64,000 nt of DNA from Buddleja alternifolia (lineage: Eukaryota; Streptophyta; Magnoliopsida; Lamiales; Scrophulariaceae). Position 1 is the stretch's first letter. Each line of letters starts with the position of its first letter. Under the pieces are notes generated by a model. It made no database searches. It worked only from the letters and a program-made list of their open reading frames with translations, and was not told the origin of the DNA. Positions 12,301 to 22,703 of this stretch are shown here, piece by piece. A program made the translations under genes and the position numbers. The stretch lies in contig CM033400.1 in the NCBI GenBank assembly GCA_019426215.1, positions 17,344,568 through 17,408,567 of the forward strand, read 5' to 3'.

Positions 12301-12743
12301 ACAAGGGAAAGTTAAGTGTAAAGAATGCAGCTAAGTTACGAAGACAAAAGCAGGTGTTTCCTCCAAAATTACAATTTGGTCCTTGTAGTTTTTTCGTTTC
12401 ATAATTTGACCCCAAACTTTTATGAACCGTGCAGTTCAGTCCGCTAGACTTGATATCCATCTTCCAATTCAGTCATAAAACGTATAATCTACTTAAAATA
12501 TGCCCACCAAATATTGGTCCTTTTCCTTTGTAATAATTTCACTTTGATCCTCAAAGTTTTGAAGTAAGTTTCTACCAAATAATTTTAACGCCAACGAATA
12601 TCCACAAGATCGAGTAGACCACTCATGTATCACCTAATTCACTTTACTCTAAGAGGACACTAAAATCCTATAAATCACAAAATCTAATTAACGAGAATTG
12701 TATCTCTTACCAAAATTAGGAGGCAAAACTATAGGATGTTACA
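9369..12743 (-). repeat. Long gypsy LTR, GL family (3' LTR of a minus-strand element)
   Basis: Read on the minus strand it begins TGTAACATCCTATAG at 12743, directly after a polypurine tract, and ends GGGCTCTACA at 9369. It is 3375 bp long. The same family is present on the plus strand at 51253-54475: both hold the self-complementary AGGTAAATCACCTTTACC, the segment around GATCTGACTAAAATTCTTG, and the GC-rich ACAAAGTGCTAC repeats. Long LTRs are typical of Tekay/Del chromoviruses. It interrupts the L1 ORF2 fragment. ORFs within (for example at 9858-10235 and 10435-10689) are not supported as genes. Confidence 0.82.
9991..10341 (-). repeat. Three diverged GC-rich 90-bp repeats in GL LTR
   Basis: Copies at about 9991-10080, 10099-10188 and 10251-10341 share GGATTCTAG, GGTGGCCCCC and GTGGCACTTTGTCC, and each ends ATAGCACTTAGCTCC or GTAGCACTTAGCTCC. 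Spacing is 108 and 152 bp. Related units recur on the other strand at 54266-54475. They stand out as G+C-rich in an A+T-rich LTR. Confidence 0.85.
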
Positions 12744-12900
12744 AATCCCCTCTCCTTAGAAGAATTTGGTCCCCAAATTCCAAAAATGAACTACCTTGCC
12801 ATGAATTTTTCTATCTCATTCCCGCGTAGCATCTCCAAGTCGTGGTTCCTCGAGGAGCTAAGACTTGTCTTTCTTATTTAATCGAAGTTATTGCACCTAA
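12744..12900 (-). pseudogene. PPT and degenerate gypsy coding end upstream of GL LTR
   Basis: On the minus strand CTAAGGAGAGGGGATT (12759-12744) abuts the LTR start and is a clear gypsy polypurine tract. Just upstream, GAATTTGGGGACCAAATTCT matches the usual end of the Tekay integrase gene (G2 has AATTTGGGGACCAAATTCT at the same place). A string readable as RNHDLE, then RGNEIEKF, may be the last trace of a chromodomain. This fixes the LTR as the 3' LTR of a minus-strand element. Confidence 0.65.
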
Positions 12901-15140
12901 ATTCGTTCTACGAACGCACTCGTATTGGAATGACATATTTCAACTCAAATAAAGATTGTGTCAATACATGATGTGCGTTGAGTCCAAGTGATATTTCTAC
13001 AATCAAGTCTTATGAAAGACATGGTGAGAGGGAAAATAATTCACTGAAACATTTCTGAAGCATTTGCACTTTTGAATCACTTGTACGATACGCTTTGATC
13101 GTTGTAATGGTTCTTTGACGACTCAATTGAATCTTCCTAGTTTCAATCTTCTTGAAAAGTCTTCTATACAAGGTGTTGACGAAGGCTTGAATTCCTGATC
13201 ACTTCATACTTTACGTAGATCTTCTGACTTCTATCCATTCTTATATTCTATGATTGACGATCCTTCTCTTTACTAGTGTCGCTGATTGTCGATGCTTGCA
13301 GGGCTCTTTGAAGATCTTTGAATCTAAATAGAACAACGATTGGTATTTCTACCAATATGAATATTGCTTCGTGAATGTTGTTATAGGTCTCTGTATCATG
13401 CTTCCGCTGCGCCACTCTGTAGTCTTGCCGTTGTTTATTGTTAAAATGTTTCGAACATAATGACTTTATAAACGGGCCCAATCTCTCGAGTTTGACGATT
13501 TGCTCTAGGTTTGAAGTTACAAGATATAAGTGATTCTATGGAAAAAAAATATGCTTAAGAATTTGAAGATATAAACGGGCCCAATCACTATCGACAGTCA
13601 GCTATGGTGGAATTTGAAGGTAATCAAAATTATAAAAAATAGTTAGGTCGAATTACTGAAAGATATACAAAAAATATTGTCGGCTCATGAACAAGGGTGA
13701 CGATATAAATGAACAATCTAACCAAGACTTTTGAGTGTTCACTTGAGTGGTCAGACTATATGTATTTCAAGCCAAAAAAAATAATATGCTCAAGGATTTC
13801 AAGATATTGAACGAGATGATAGAGTGGTTCAGAAAAAGAGATGACCGAGGAATAAGTATAAGGTAGAATATAAAGGTCAAATATTAAATAAAAAAATTTG
13901 TTATCCAAGCGAAAGAGATGGAATACAAAGAAGTTTCACAACAATCAAATCAAGTTTTAAAGGTTTCATGAATATAAGTCAGTGATGATGAGGGGGTTCA
14001 TCAATAAGAATCCTCTGAAACAATGTATAGTTTGTAAGGAAAATGAAGGAAGAATCTCATTCGATAATGGATTTCAAACATTAAAAAGTCAAAAGTCAAA
14101 TTCCAAGACTAAAGCTATCGATTTTTTTTTGGATTATGAATAAAAATATATTACGACAGGCATGGACTGTTAAAAAGAGATCAGTACAATGATTTGTGGT
14201 TTAGGAATCTATGCTGGAACTCAATGATGGTTATAACTTATATTAATAAAAGGGATGGAACATGGTATGATAGAAGATGACATAATAGATATTCTCAGCC
14301 ACAATAACTGAAGTATGGTAGAGTTAATTTGCAAGTCAAAGGATAATATGGAATTTTAGGATGGGACTGTAGACCAGGAGATTTACTCGAAGAGGCAGAG
14401 ATTGAATTGTCTAAATCAAGTGTTGAATAAACAACTAAGATTTTTTTTTTCTAATACTGAAAATATTAGGACAAAAGAGACTAACGATAGGTACCAGGGC
14501 AAATTGGAAAAGTAGTGGTGCACTTGCCATGGTATACATTCCTCAAGAGACAAGTAGGAACATTGTGTTTCATAGCCATGCTTAGGTTAGAAGTAAAGAT
14601 TGGTAATAAAGAGATGTTGCAAATTTGCGGAGACAATATAGAACTCCAAAGAATTGACATGGCAGAATCAACTTAAGACCATTGATACTCAGATGACAAT
14701 GGGAACAATGCACAAAGGGTTTGGGAAAAAGTTCAAGCTCAAATAGAAATCCTCAAATGTATACCATTGAATTCAGTCCCCAAGAATAGAGATTATAATC
14801 GAGTATAGCGTTTGGGAGGTAATCAAGAGACACTTCAAACTTGCAAATAAAATATAAGGCTCCAAAGAATGGACGATATAAATTCCAACATAAGATCATT
14901 TGTCCCTAGATGATAATGGAAGCACCAGGTGTGGTCCTTGAGAGAGTTTAAGCTTGAATAGAATAGTTCACAAATGCCGAGAATTCCAATGGGTACTCAA
15001 GAATGGTGATATAATGAAATGTAGAGTTTAAGAGGTTAACGAAGGCCAAAAAAATGTCAACGAGTAAAAGCTTCTAGAATAAAGAATAACAAATGCTAAC
15101 CGAGTCATCGAGTAGGAATAAATAGAAAGAAGCCTTGCAA
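12901..15140. other. Unclassified, probably degenerate internal region of the GL element and LINE 3' sequence
   Basis: No reading frame here has recognisable family content. By position, the left part should be internal sequence of the minus-strand GL element and the right part the 3' UTR of L2. Poly-T runs at about 14120 and 14441 could mark a LINE poly(A) tail on the minus strand. Diverged repeats are seen at 13515-13815 (two units about 238 bp apart sharing AATATGCT and AAGATAT blocks) and at 14614-15045. Boundaries cannot be fixed. Confidence 0.4.
14614..15045 (+). repeat. Two diverged tandem repeats of about 215 bp
   Basis: Units start near 14614 and 14826. Shared landmarks in the same order: CTTGCAAAT or TTGCAAATTTG, then CTCCAAAGAAT, AAGACCATT or AAGATCATT, GATGACAATGG or GATGATAATGGAAG, AAGCTCAAATAG or AAGCTTGAATAG, CAAGAATAG or CAAGAATGG, and GAGTATAGCGTTTGGGAGG or GTAGAGTTTAAGAGG. 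The second ends at about 15045. No coding potential seen. Confidence 0.7.
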
Positions 15141-15152
15141 CTAAAAAAGGAA

Positions 15153-16219
15153 TTAACGCCTAACAGCCCTACTTTGTAAGGAGTCTTCAAGATTCATTGA
15201 TATGAGTTTATCTTTTACAAGATTGAGGACACGTCTAGCAACTGCCTCCGGTGTTGGCTTTTTTTGCTCAAAAATTCTTGAATTCCGCTCCCTCCAAATC
15301 ATGTATATCAATGAAGCTAAAAGAATCCAGTATGATTGATCAAGTGTTTTCCCCTCCATTTTCGGGCTACCCATCGTATTCCTCTTTTCCAATCCGTATA
15401 TGGCCAACAAAATTTCACCTCGTTACATAAAATAGTCTTACATTTCCGAGAGAAATCACACATAAAGAACATATGGTTGTGATTCTCCACCTCATCCTCA
15501 TCACATAACACGCATTTGTCCTCTCCATGCCCTATCCATTGTTTGTCCCACATTGGAAGTCTCTCTCGAATTGCAAGCCATAAAATGAACAAATGTTTAG
15601 GAATCTTCCCCGGCCCCATGAGTAGGGAAGACCATTCTACATTTGGAGCATTTTTTTGAAAAATCTTATAGGCTGATATTGTAGTAAACTTACCTGAAGT
15701 ATTTAGCTTCCAACTCACCCAATCATCTCTATTAGCATTAATAGATGGAAGTGAACCCATTATTTGTTGTACTTCAAATCGAGTATTTGAAGGCCATTCC
15801 CGCTCACCATCTGTGATCACCCTATCTATCTTCACGTCTTTGGGTAGTCCCGTAAGTAGTGGTCCATTCGGGTATTTTGCTCCAAGTACTCCATCCGCAT
15901 GCCAAGGATCCTTCCAAAGAAAAAATCTAGACCCATTTCCAATATTGTATTGAAAAGCATGTTGAATAATAGGCCTCATCAATTTGAGTAATTGTCTCCA
16001 ACTCCAAGGACATGATGAGGGAATCTTGAGATTCCAAAATGACTCTTTTCTCAATCTATTCTCTTTCACCCATTCAACCCAAACTGAAGATCCTTCATCA
16101 ACAAGAATAGCCCAAACATGCTTAACCATAAGAGCTTGGTTTTGAGGTAAAAGAGGTTTGATACCAAGACCCCCTTCCGAAATACTCAAGCATATTGTAT
16201 CCCATCCCACTTTCGAATA
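15153..16219 (-). pseudogene. LINE L2 ORF2 C-terminal part (connector and zf-RVT)
   Basis: Continues the L2 reverse transcriptase in a new frame: GWDTICLSISEGGLGIKPL, then FFLWKDPWHADG, WPSNTRFEVQQIMGSLPS and WKLNTSGKFTTISAYKIFQ. A zinc-binding zf-RVT motif follows (CVLCDEDEVENHNHMFF plus a downstream Cys, encoded near 15459-15521). A further frameshift near 15400 leads to the tail LLASLIYMIWRERNSRIFEQ, which ends at 15153. These blocks in this order are diagnostic of plant L1 ORF2. Frameshifts at about 16215 and 15400 make it non-functional. Confidence 0.9.
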
Positions 16220-17985
16220 TCATGTATTAGAGTTACCATACCACAAGAATTTTCGCATTTTTGATTTAATACTACGAAGAATGCTCTTTGGTAATACAAA
16301 CATACCTGCCCAATATACATGGAGAGAGGCGAGAACCGATTTGATCAATTGCACTTGGCCTGCATATGTCAAGGATTTATTCATCCAAGAACCGATTCGT
16401 TTATCCACTTTATCAAGTAAAGGATTACAATCAGCAATTGTAAGTTTGGAAGTGATAAGCGGAACTCCAAGGTAGCGCAACGGTAGATTACCGATAGGAA
16501 AACCCACAATCTGCTTCAATCTTTCACTATACGGTCTTGCCTTGAAAGAAATGAACATCTTACTCTTAGCAGGATTAGCTTTGAGCCCCAAGAGTCTCCC
16601 AAATGTGTCTGTACCCTTTTTAAGCGTATTAATAGAAGTAGTATCAGCATTGTAAAAGAGTAATAGATCATCGGCAAAGCTAAGCATTACTGTTTTTGTG
16701 CGCGAACATTTCCAATGGTATTGGAACTCCGTCTCTTCTTCAATGTATTTTTCAATGATCCCATGCAGCACCTCCATATCAAGGACAAAAATATAAGGAG
16801 ATATTGGATCCCCTTGACGCAAGCCTCTTTTACCTCGAAAGTATCCCTCGGCAGCCCCATTAATATTAACGGAGAATGAGGGGGTTCTCATGCATTCTCT
16901 AACCCATCTGATATACAAAGGGTGGAAATTCATTGTTTTAAGCATTTCCATCACGAAGCTCCATTCTACCGTATCATATGCTTTCATAAGGTCAACTTTG
17001 AATGCACATCTTGCCGGGAGGTTCTTTTGATTTATAATACAATAATTCTTGGGCCAAAAGAACATTGTCACTGATTCTCCTCCCCAGTATGAAAGCCATT
17101 TGTGCTGGATCAACAAGTTGGTCAAGGAATTCACACATACGGTTTGCCATGATCTTAGATATCACTTTGTAGATAACATTGCAACACGATATTGGGCGAA
17201 AATCCTTGGGATGTTTTGGAACTTCAACTTTGGGAATAAGAGAGATAATGGTAGAATTGATTTCTTTAACAAGCTTACCTGTTTCAAAAAAATCTATGAT
17301 CGCATTCGACACGTCATTACCAATCACATTCCAAGCCCTTTTAAAGAATAGTGAGTTGAAACCATCTGGGCCCGGTGCCTTGTTGTCGTTGAATCCAAAT
17401 ATAACATCTTTGACTTCTCTATGAGTAATCGGGCGAATCATGTAAGAAGCGTCTTCCGGGGTTAAACGTCGTCGTACAAAAGGGTTGAGATAGAGAGCCT
17501 CCACATTCGGTTCAATAGATTCTCCAAGCAATTTTTCGTGGAACGCGACAATCTCCTCATGGACACGAGATGGTTCGTCTACTACTACATCTCCTCTACC
17601 TTCTATGCGATTGATTCGAGATTTAGCCCTCCGAACCGCAATATGTCTAAAGAAGAAAGATGTACATTGGTCTCCATCTTTAAGCCATGCCACTTTTGCT
17701 CTTTGATGTAAGAAAGATTGTTCATTAGCTACAGCCTTGGTATATACCACTCGACACATCTTTTCAATTTCCGATAAAGGTTCAAGTGTAGGATATTGAG
17801 CTTGTATTTCTTGTATAATCTCAAGAAATTTACCCGCCTCTTGTACATTAACTCCAAGATCACCTTCTCGCCTCCTCATAGCTTTGAATAACGGTTTAAG
17901 AGCTTTAAGTTTGCAAATTATAGAGTACATAGGGACTCCAACAATTGTGTGTTTCCAGGAATGGGAGGACGCCAATTTCCAATAA
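16220..17985 (-). pseudogene. LINE L2 ORF2 reverse transcriptase, 5'-truncated and frameshifted
   Basis: Non-LTR reverse transcriptase. From the 5' side: fingers region LKALKPLFKAMRRREGDLG, KVAWLKDGDQCTSFFFRHIA, the RT entry FGFNDNKAPGPDGFNSLFF and KDFRPISCCNVIYKVISKIM. After a frameshift near 17050 follow FKVDLMKAYDTVEW, GLRQGDPISPYIFVL and the catalytic FADD (codons at 16668-16679), then GLKANPAKSKMFIS and the thumb with YLGVPLI. The endonuclease domain that should precede this is absent: the LINE begins abruptly at about 17985 inside a copia gag. That is the classic outcome of 5'-truncated target-primed insertion. Confidence 0.93.
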
Positions 17986-18075
17986 TGGTCTATGGATTCA
18001 CTGCTAAGGACCATCCTCAGCTTTGTGAGCCATTCTATGTATGTAGTTTGGACCAGTGAGAATTGTGTTTTCCAT
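17985..18075 (-). pseudogene. gag: C-B copia gag, first 30 codons only
   Basis: ATG at 18075 (minus) opens MENTILTGPNYI, and after a one-base shift continues WLTKLRMVLSSES. This is the start of plant Ty1/copia Gag (compare the C-D gag: NVFTGPNFVDWFRNLRIVLS). It is cut off by the 5' end of L2. Downstream gag and pol of C-B are not found in the window. Confidence 0.8.
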
Positions 18076-19400
18076 CAATTTCAACAGTGGTTTGGGAGAC
18101 ATAATTAAATTTAAGAGAGATAAATCAAAAATAGCTGCAGAAAATAAACCAGACTTTATTAAACTTGTGTAACTAAACTAAAACCATGTTTAAAATCAAG
18201 GACTACGACTTATAACTTGGCTCCCACTACATTTTTTGAGATCCACACTCCCACTGTGAAAAACGGAAGTGATCGTTGCAATGTACTTCGTGGTGGGGAT
18301 TGATTTCTTTAATTAATCTAATGGAAGGCAACCCTTTAACGATATTTGGTCTATTATTTTAATTAAAATAATGTCCAATATCAATCTATCCAATTGATGG
18401 TTTAATCTTCTTTTTCCCATAATTTACCAAAACCGCAACCCTTTAACGATTTATTGGCCTTGTGGATTATCTAAGTTTACTCCCACCAACTCCTCATAAT
18501 CTGGCAATTGAATTTCACCTTGCAACCCTTTAACGATATTTGGGGTGAAATATGTCTCGATTAAGGCATCTAATGTACTTAATAAAATTGTAGAATTAAA
18601 TCTTGATATACGACCCCCACTTACTGGGAAGATGCCATATACTAGGTTTAATACATAATTTCATTAAGTTTAGTGGAGGGAAAGGATGCCTAGCACCTCT
18701 TACTAACTTAGTATTAATTTTTTTTGCTAGGGAGAATTCAAGTTCTAAACATTTATCTAAGTCTCACTTTGCACATTATTCAATTTATATAGCGCATATT
18801 GATAACATACATGCTTCATACAACTAATGAACATGCATCGAAAGCAATAAATCAACACATATGTCCATGGGCTTTATCTAGAGGGCCCAAGCCAATGAGC
18901 CATCATTAAAAACAAAAATAAGCCTAGCTATTCTTCGTGGGCTCCAAACTCCTCTTCTTTTGGATTGATCTCCTCTAGAAAGGCCTATTCTATTTCTATC
19001 TATTACATGAAATTATTTAACAACCTATACATAATCCTAGAAATAAAATAAACGGGCTCAATTCCGGCCCTTACAACCCATAAAAGGAAATACAATCAAA
19101 AGAACTAACCTAAGCCCATGGACAATGTCACCATCATATAATACATACTCGCGAAAAATAAAGCAATTATGTTGATGATTATTTTAATGAATAATTAGTC
19201 CAACTAATTAATTCCCTCAATAAAATTTCAAATTTTATTGATAATCATGACAATAAACCATTTAGTGAGAATCTCTAATTTAAATAAATAACTTAATTAA
19301 AAAATTCTCCAAGAACCATTAATTGATTATTTCACTTAAATTATTAATATTCAATAAAACAATTTGGGCTTGATTTCATAAAATATAAATTACCAACCAT
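18076..19400 (-). other. C-B copia leader with structured repeats
   Basis: Non-coding leader between LTR and gag, aligned to the leaders of C-A, C-D and C-E by order of landmarks: two purine boxes (GTGGGAG at 18221-18229 and 18246-18256, minus strand), three loop motifs with core ATCGTTAAAGGGTTGC (18327-18349, 18433-18457, 18520-18543), the GGCATCTTCCC hairpin near 18600-18640, and the CTCACTTTGCACATT box near 18759. The hairpin 18512-18519 / 18544-18551 has a perfect 8-bp stem. No PBS was recognised; the boundary to the LTR lies somewhere between 19350 and 19500. The plus-strand frame at 18603-18827 is rejected as coding. Confidence 0.72.
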
Positions 19401-20959
19401 TGGCATATTTAATTTTAATTAATTAGGCCCAAAATTAATTTATTGAAAAGTTAAATCCCAATGGCTCATTTCTATTTCTCATATTTAAATTGGGTTTTAT
19501 GAAATTAATTACCGTTCTCGCGTATGTTGAAATCTGAACCAGCTTTGCAATCCTTTCTTGAACAGCAAATCCGTCACTGTCTCTAAATTGCCACGCCGGA
19601 GTCAAAAACGAAAACCTTTGATGGACGGTTAGAGTGAGAGAGAGAGGGAGGAGAGTTTGACTTGGAGAGAAAGTTTGTAAGTTAATTCTTTTGACCTAGT
19701 TATTTTTCACTAAGTAATATATATATATATATATATATATATACTACCATATGAAACAATAACCTAGGCACCATTAAGCCCCCGGGCTTTGGTCCAACTT
19801 TGGTTATTTAATTATTAAATAATTAATATTATTTATCCAATAAATAAATTAATTAAATAATCAATTAAATTCATGTTAATATTATAAATACATTACCATG
19901 AGGAATTAATTAATTCATTAACTTAATTAATTAATAAAATCATCTAATGATTAATTAATTAATCTCGATATCCAATACTGAAAATTCTCTCAAGTCTTTT
20001 TCCCATGATTTTCTTTTTGCACTTCCTTTAAGTGTGACTCTTTAGGTTCGTCTCAAAAGGCAATTGGGAGGAAACTAAAAGGATGTGAGTAACACCTAGC
20101 CAGTCACGTGGCTCACATCGTATCCCAATAGAGAACGAATGAATAGGATCATTCCAAACCATATACGCTGTGAATACCGTACGTGTATAAACTTTTTATT
20201 CTTATATCCTAGTCAAGTGAGAGTCATGGTTTTAATCAAACTCACATGACTTGACCATATGCTTAGCTCATAATGAGTCGAGGTCATTTTATGCTTTGGC
20301 CAAAGACTTTTAACCTCACCCATTCATGACTGCATAGGGTATTTAGCTCATTCACTTATGAGAGAATAAATCTCATTTTGCTAATCAGTTAACAATGCTA
20401 CTTGCCCATCAAGTCGCACTTCAAGGTCGATCCCACGAAAGGGTGAATTGGATCTAACTACTCTAATGACAGACTTGATGTCACAAGTACATCTTCAACT
20501 CGATTCCTCAGGTCTAAGGTTCACACGTACCTATCACAACTTATCAGTTTCATCATTGACTGTCAGTGAGTGAATAGCCATGTGATGAAACTGATGCGAG
20601 CCGTGTTCGAACATATTAGTCTAACTTATATGTCCATGACTGGCACTTTCTCTGTCGAAACTTATATCATACAAGTCCTTGTTCTGTATTGATGTCCAGT
20701 CAAATACTTTCTTAGACTTCCGAACCCTATTTAGAGAATAAGGATCAAACCCTTCTAGTGCCATTCTTCCTATCCCATAGGAAAGTAGAAGGTTTGCCTT
20801 ATTCTCTAGGATTTTACGTTGTTTATTAACACCTTACAAATGCCTATAAGAAAACAACAAGAAAATGCCTTGTATATTATAAAAAGATATTGTTTAGTTA
20901 CAAGTTAATGCCCTATAAATCTATTCTCTTTATGGCATTTGAGGGCATACACTCTAACA
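19400..20959 (-). repeat. Copia LTR, C-B (family TGTTAGAGTRTATGCCC)
   Basis: On the minus strand it begins TGTTAGAGTGTATGCCCTC at 20959. It is homologous over its length to the C-F LTR (54661-56234): shared blocks include GCATTTATAAGG, the CCCATAGGA segment, and the region near 19510-19700 with CCGTTCTCGCGTATGTTG. The right edge joins integrase coding sequence of C-A with no polypurine tract between. The left edge passes into a leader and gag start, so it acts as the 5' LTR of C-B. (AT)n at 19717-19743 is a microsatellite. Confidence 0.8.
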
Positions 20960-21439
20960 TAGCTAAGCATAGATCTTGTCATATCCAATAGAGTATGATT
21001 TCTGGGCTCAACTACTCCATTTAATTGTGGGGTTGTTGGAGGAGTAAGTTGTAACACTATGTCGTGTTCTTTTAAAAACTCATCAAACTCAGCACTCATA
21101 TAATCACCACCACGATCCGATCGCAGTGCTTTAATACTATACCCGGTTTGTTTCTTAGTCATAGTCTTGAACTCATTCAATAGCTTCAGACTTATGCTTC
21201 ATTGAATACACGAGTCCATATCTACTATGGTCGTCAGTGAATGTAATGAAATACTGAAAACTTCCGTAGGCCTCATCCTTGAAGGGCCCACAAACATTTG
21301 TATGAACTAAACCTAAAACTTCCTTGGATCTTTCAAAATGTACTGTGAAGGGTAACCTAGTCATTTTTCCTTTTGGACATGATTCACATGTTGGGTATAG
21401 ATTAGATCCAAGAGGGCCAATAAGCCCTCGTTTCTCCAA
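20960..21439 (-). pseudogene. C-A copia integrase, truncated
   Basis: Two frames carry the integrase core. CESCPKGKMTRLPF is part of the zinc-binding end. VHTNVCGPF, then YFITFTDDHSRYGLVY, holds the first catalytic Asp region. ALRSDRGGDYMSAEFDEFL gives the second Asp, and PQLNGVVEPRNHTLLDMTR the Glu. Coding stops after RSMLSYV, where the C-B LTR start TGTTAGAG begins in frame with the preceding GCTA. A stop and frameshift near 21180 also break the gene. RT and RNase H of C-A are missing from the window. Confidence 0.9.
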
Positions 21440-21935
21440 CTAGTGAACCTTGAATTCACCAACATGTCCAAGTCTAAGATGCCACATTAGTCTTTGGTTA
21501 GTACCATTCATACTACGCTTCTTAGTCATACTGTGGTTTTGAACATTAATATAATACAATCCATTAACTAAAGATGCTGAGCCAACGTTTTTAATTCTAA
21601 AATAAATATCACAACCATTGTCCTTATAAGTAAACGAGTATTCTTTCCTGACCAATACAGGAATAGAAACAATGTTCTTAAGCCCATTGGGCAAAACGAG
21701 GCAATTTATCTAAAGTAATAGAATGTTCAGACATTAATGTAATAGAAGTGCTTCCAACGTGTGTAGCTGCGACACTGTGCCCGCTTCCCACATTGATCAT
21801 CACTTCTCTTTCTCCCAGTTTTCTTCTTGTTTCCAGATCCTGGTTCAAAACAAAAATGTGAGCTCTAGCTCCCGAATCTAAAATCCATGAAGTAGAGAAA
21901 ATAGTCATAGAACAATTAGTTTCTTTTAAAAACAA
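21440..21935 (-). pseudogene. C-A copia protease and GAG-pre-integrase region
   Basis: WILDSGARAHIF (minus, near 21880) is the copia aspartic protease active site (D-S-G), followed by VGSGHSVAATHVGS. The next frame gives LVRKEYSFTYKDNGCDIYF and WHLRLGHVGEF, the GAG-pre-integrase domain with its His-rich motif. A frameshift near 21690 divides the two. Order and spacing are typical of plant Ty1/copia. Confidence 0.88.
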
Positions 21936-22703
21936 AAAGTTCTATACCTGCTTTTCCAACTTTCAGCTCAGGACAATTGCGCTTCCAGTGGCCCAGCCCT
22001 TTGCAGAGAAGGCATATGTCCCTTGTGTTCTTTGAGCCCTTGGCTTTGAACTTCTGAGCCTTTGTGATCTTGGGTTCTCTAATCTTTCCAACCAATTTCA
22101 TATATTTTGAAATAATAGAAATCCAGAATGCACCCCATTTTCTCCTTTTTTGTTGTTGTGCAATCATTAGCTTGCTCATAAGTACTGAAAGTGATCCTTC
22201 AATGTCATCCATATCAAAATTGATGACAAAATCCGAGAATGATCTAGGGACTGATTGGAGAATGAGATCCACTTCAAGGTGGATGTCCATGTAGAAATCC
22301 ATAGACTAAGCCTCTCTAACATGGAGATCATATCCCAAAGTTGATCCTTCACATCCTCATGCTCTTTCATCTTGATGTTGAATACCTCTTTTGATACAAA
22401 CAGTTCCTCCAAATGCAACATGATTGATTTAAGACTATCCATAGTTTCATGTGTACGTTGCAACTCGCTGCACATGGAGCTCAACATGTAATTCCTTACC
22501 TTACGAGCATCAGATACCCAATCTGAATATGCCATCTTAACTGGATCATCCTCGTCGACCCCAAGTCTCGGTGGTCGATCCAGCTCCAACATATATTCAA
22601 GATTTTAATCATTGAGGATTATCCTCAACCCTCTATTCCATTCAGAGAAGTTTTGTCCATTTAGAATATTCTTTTCAAGCAGTGCTTTGAGTGGGTTAAC
22701 CAT
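21916..22703 (-). pseudogene. gag: C-A copia gag with zinc knuckle, broken
   Basis: ATG at 22703 opens MVNPLKALLEKNILNGQNFSE, then WNRGLRIILND followed by a stop. It continues through LELDRPPRLGVDEDDPVKM, CSELQRTHETMDSLKSIM and, after a frameshift near 22300, MDIHLEVDLILQSVPRSFSDF. The knuckle CLLCKGLGHWKRNCP lies near 21960-22005. This is the UBN2-type capsid of plant copia followed by a CCHC finger. At least one stop and one frameshift. Confidence 0.88.

Noticed and set aside
12901..13500. A second copia or gypsy pol gene on the minus strand
   Set aside because: Apart from the chromodomain-like end next to the PPT no motif could be followed.
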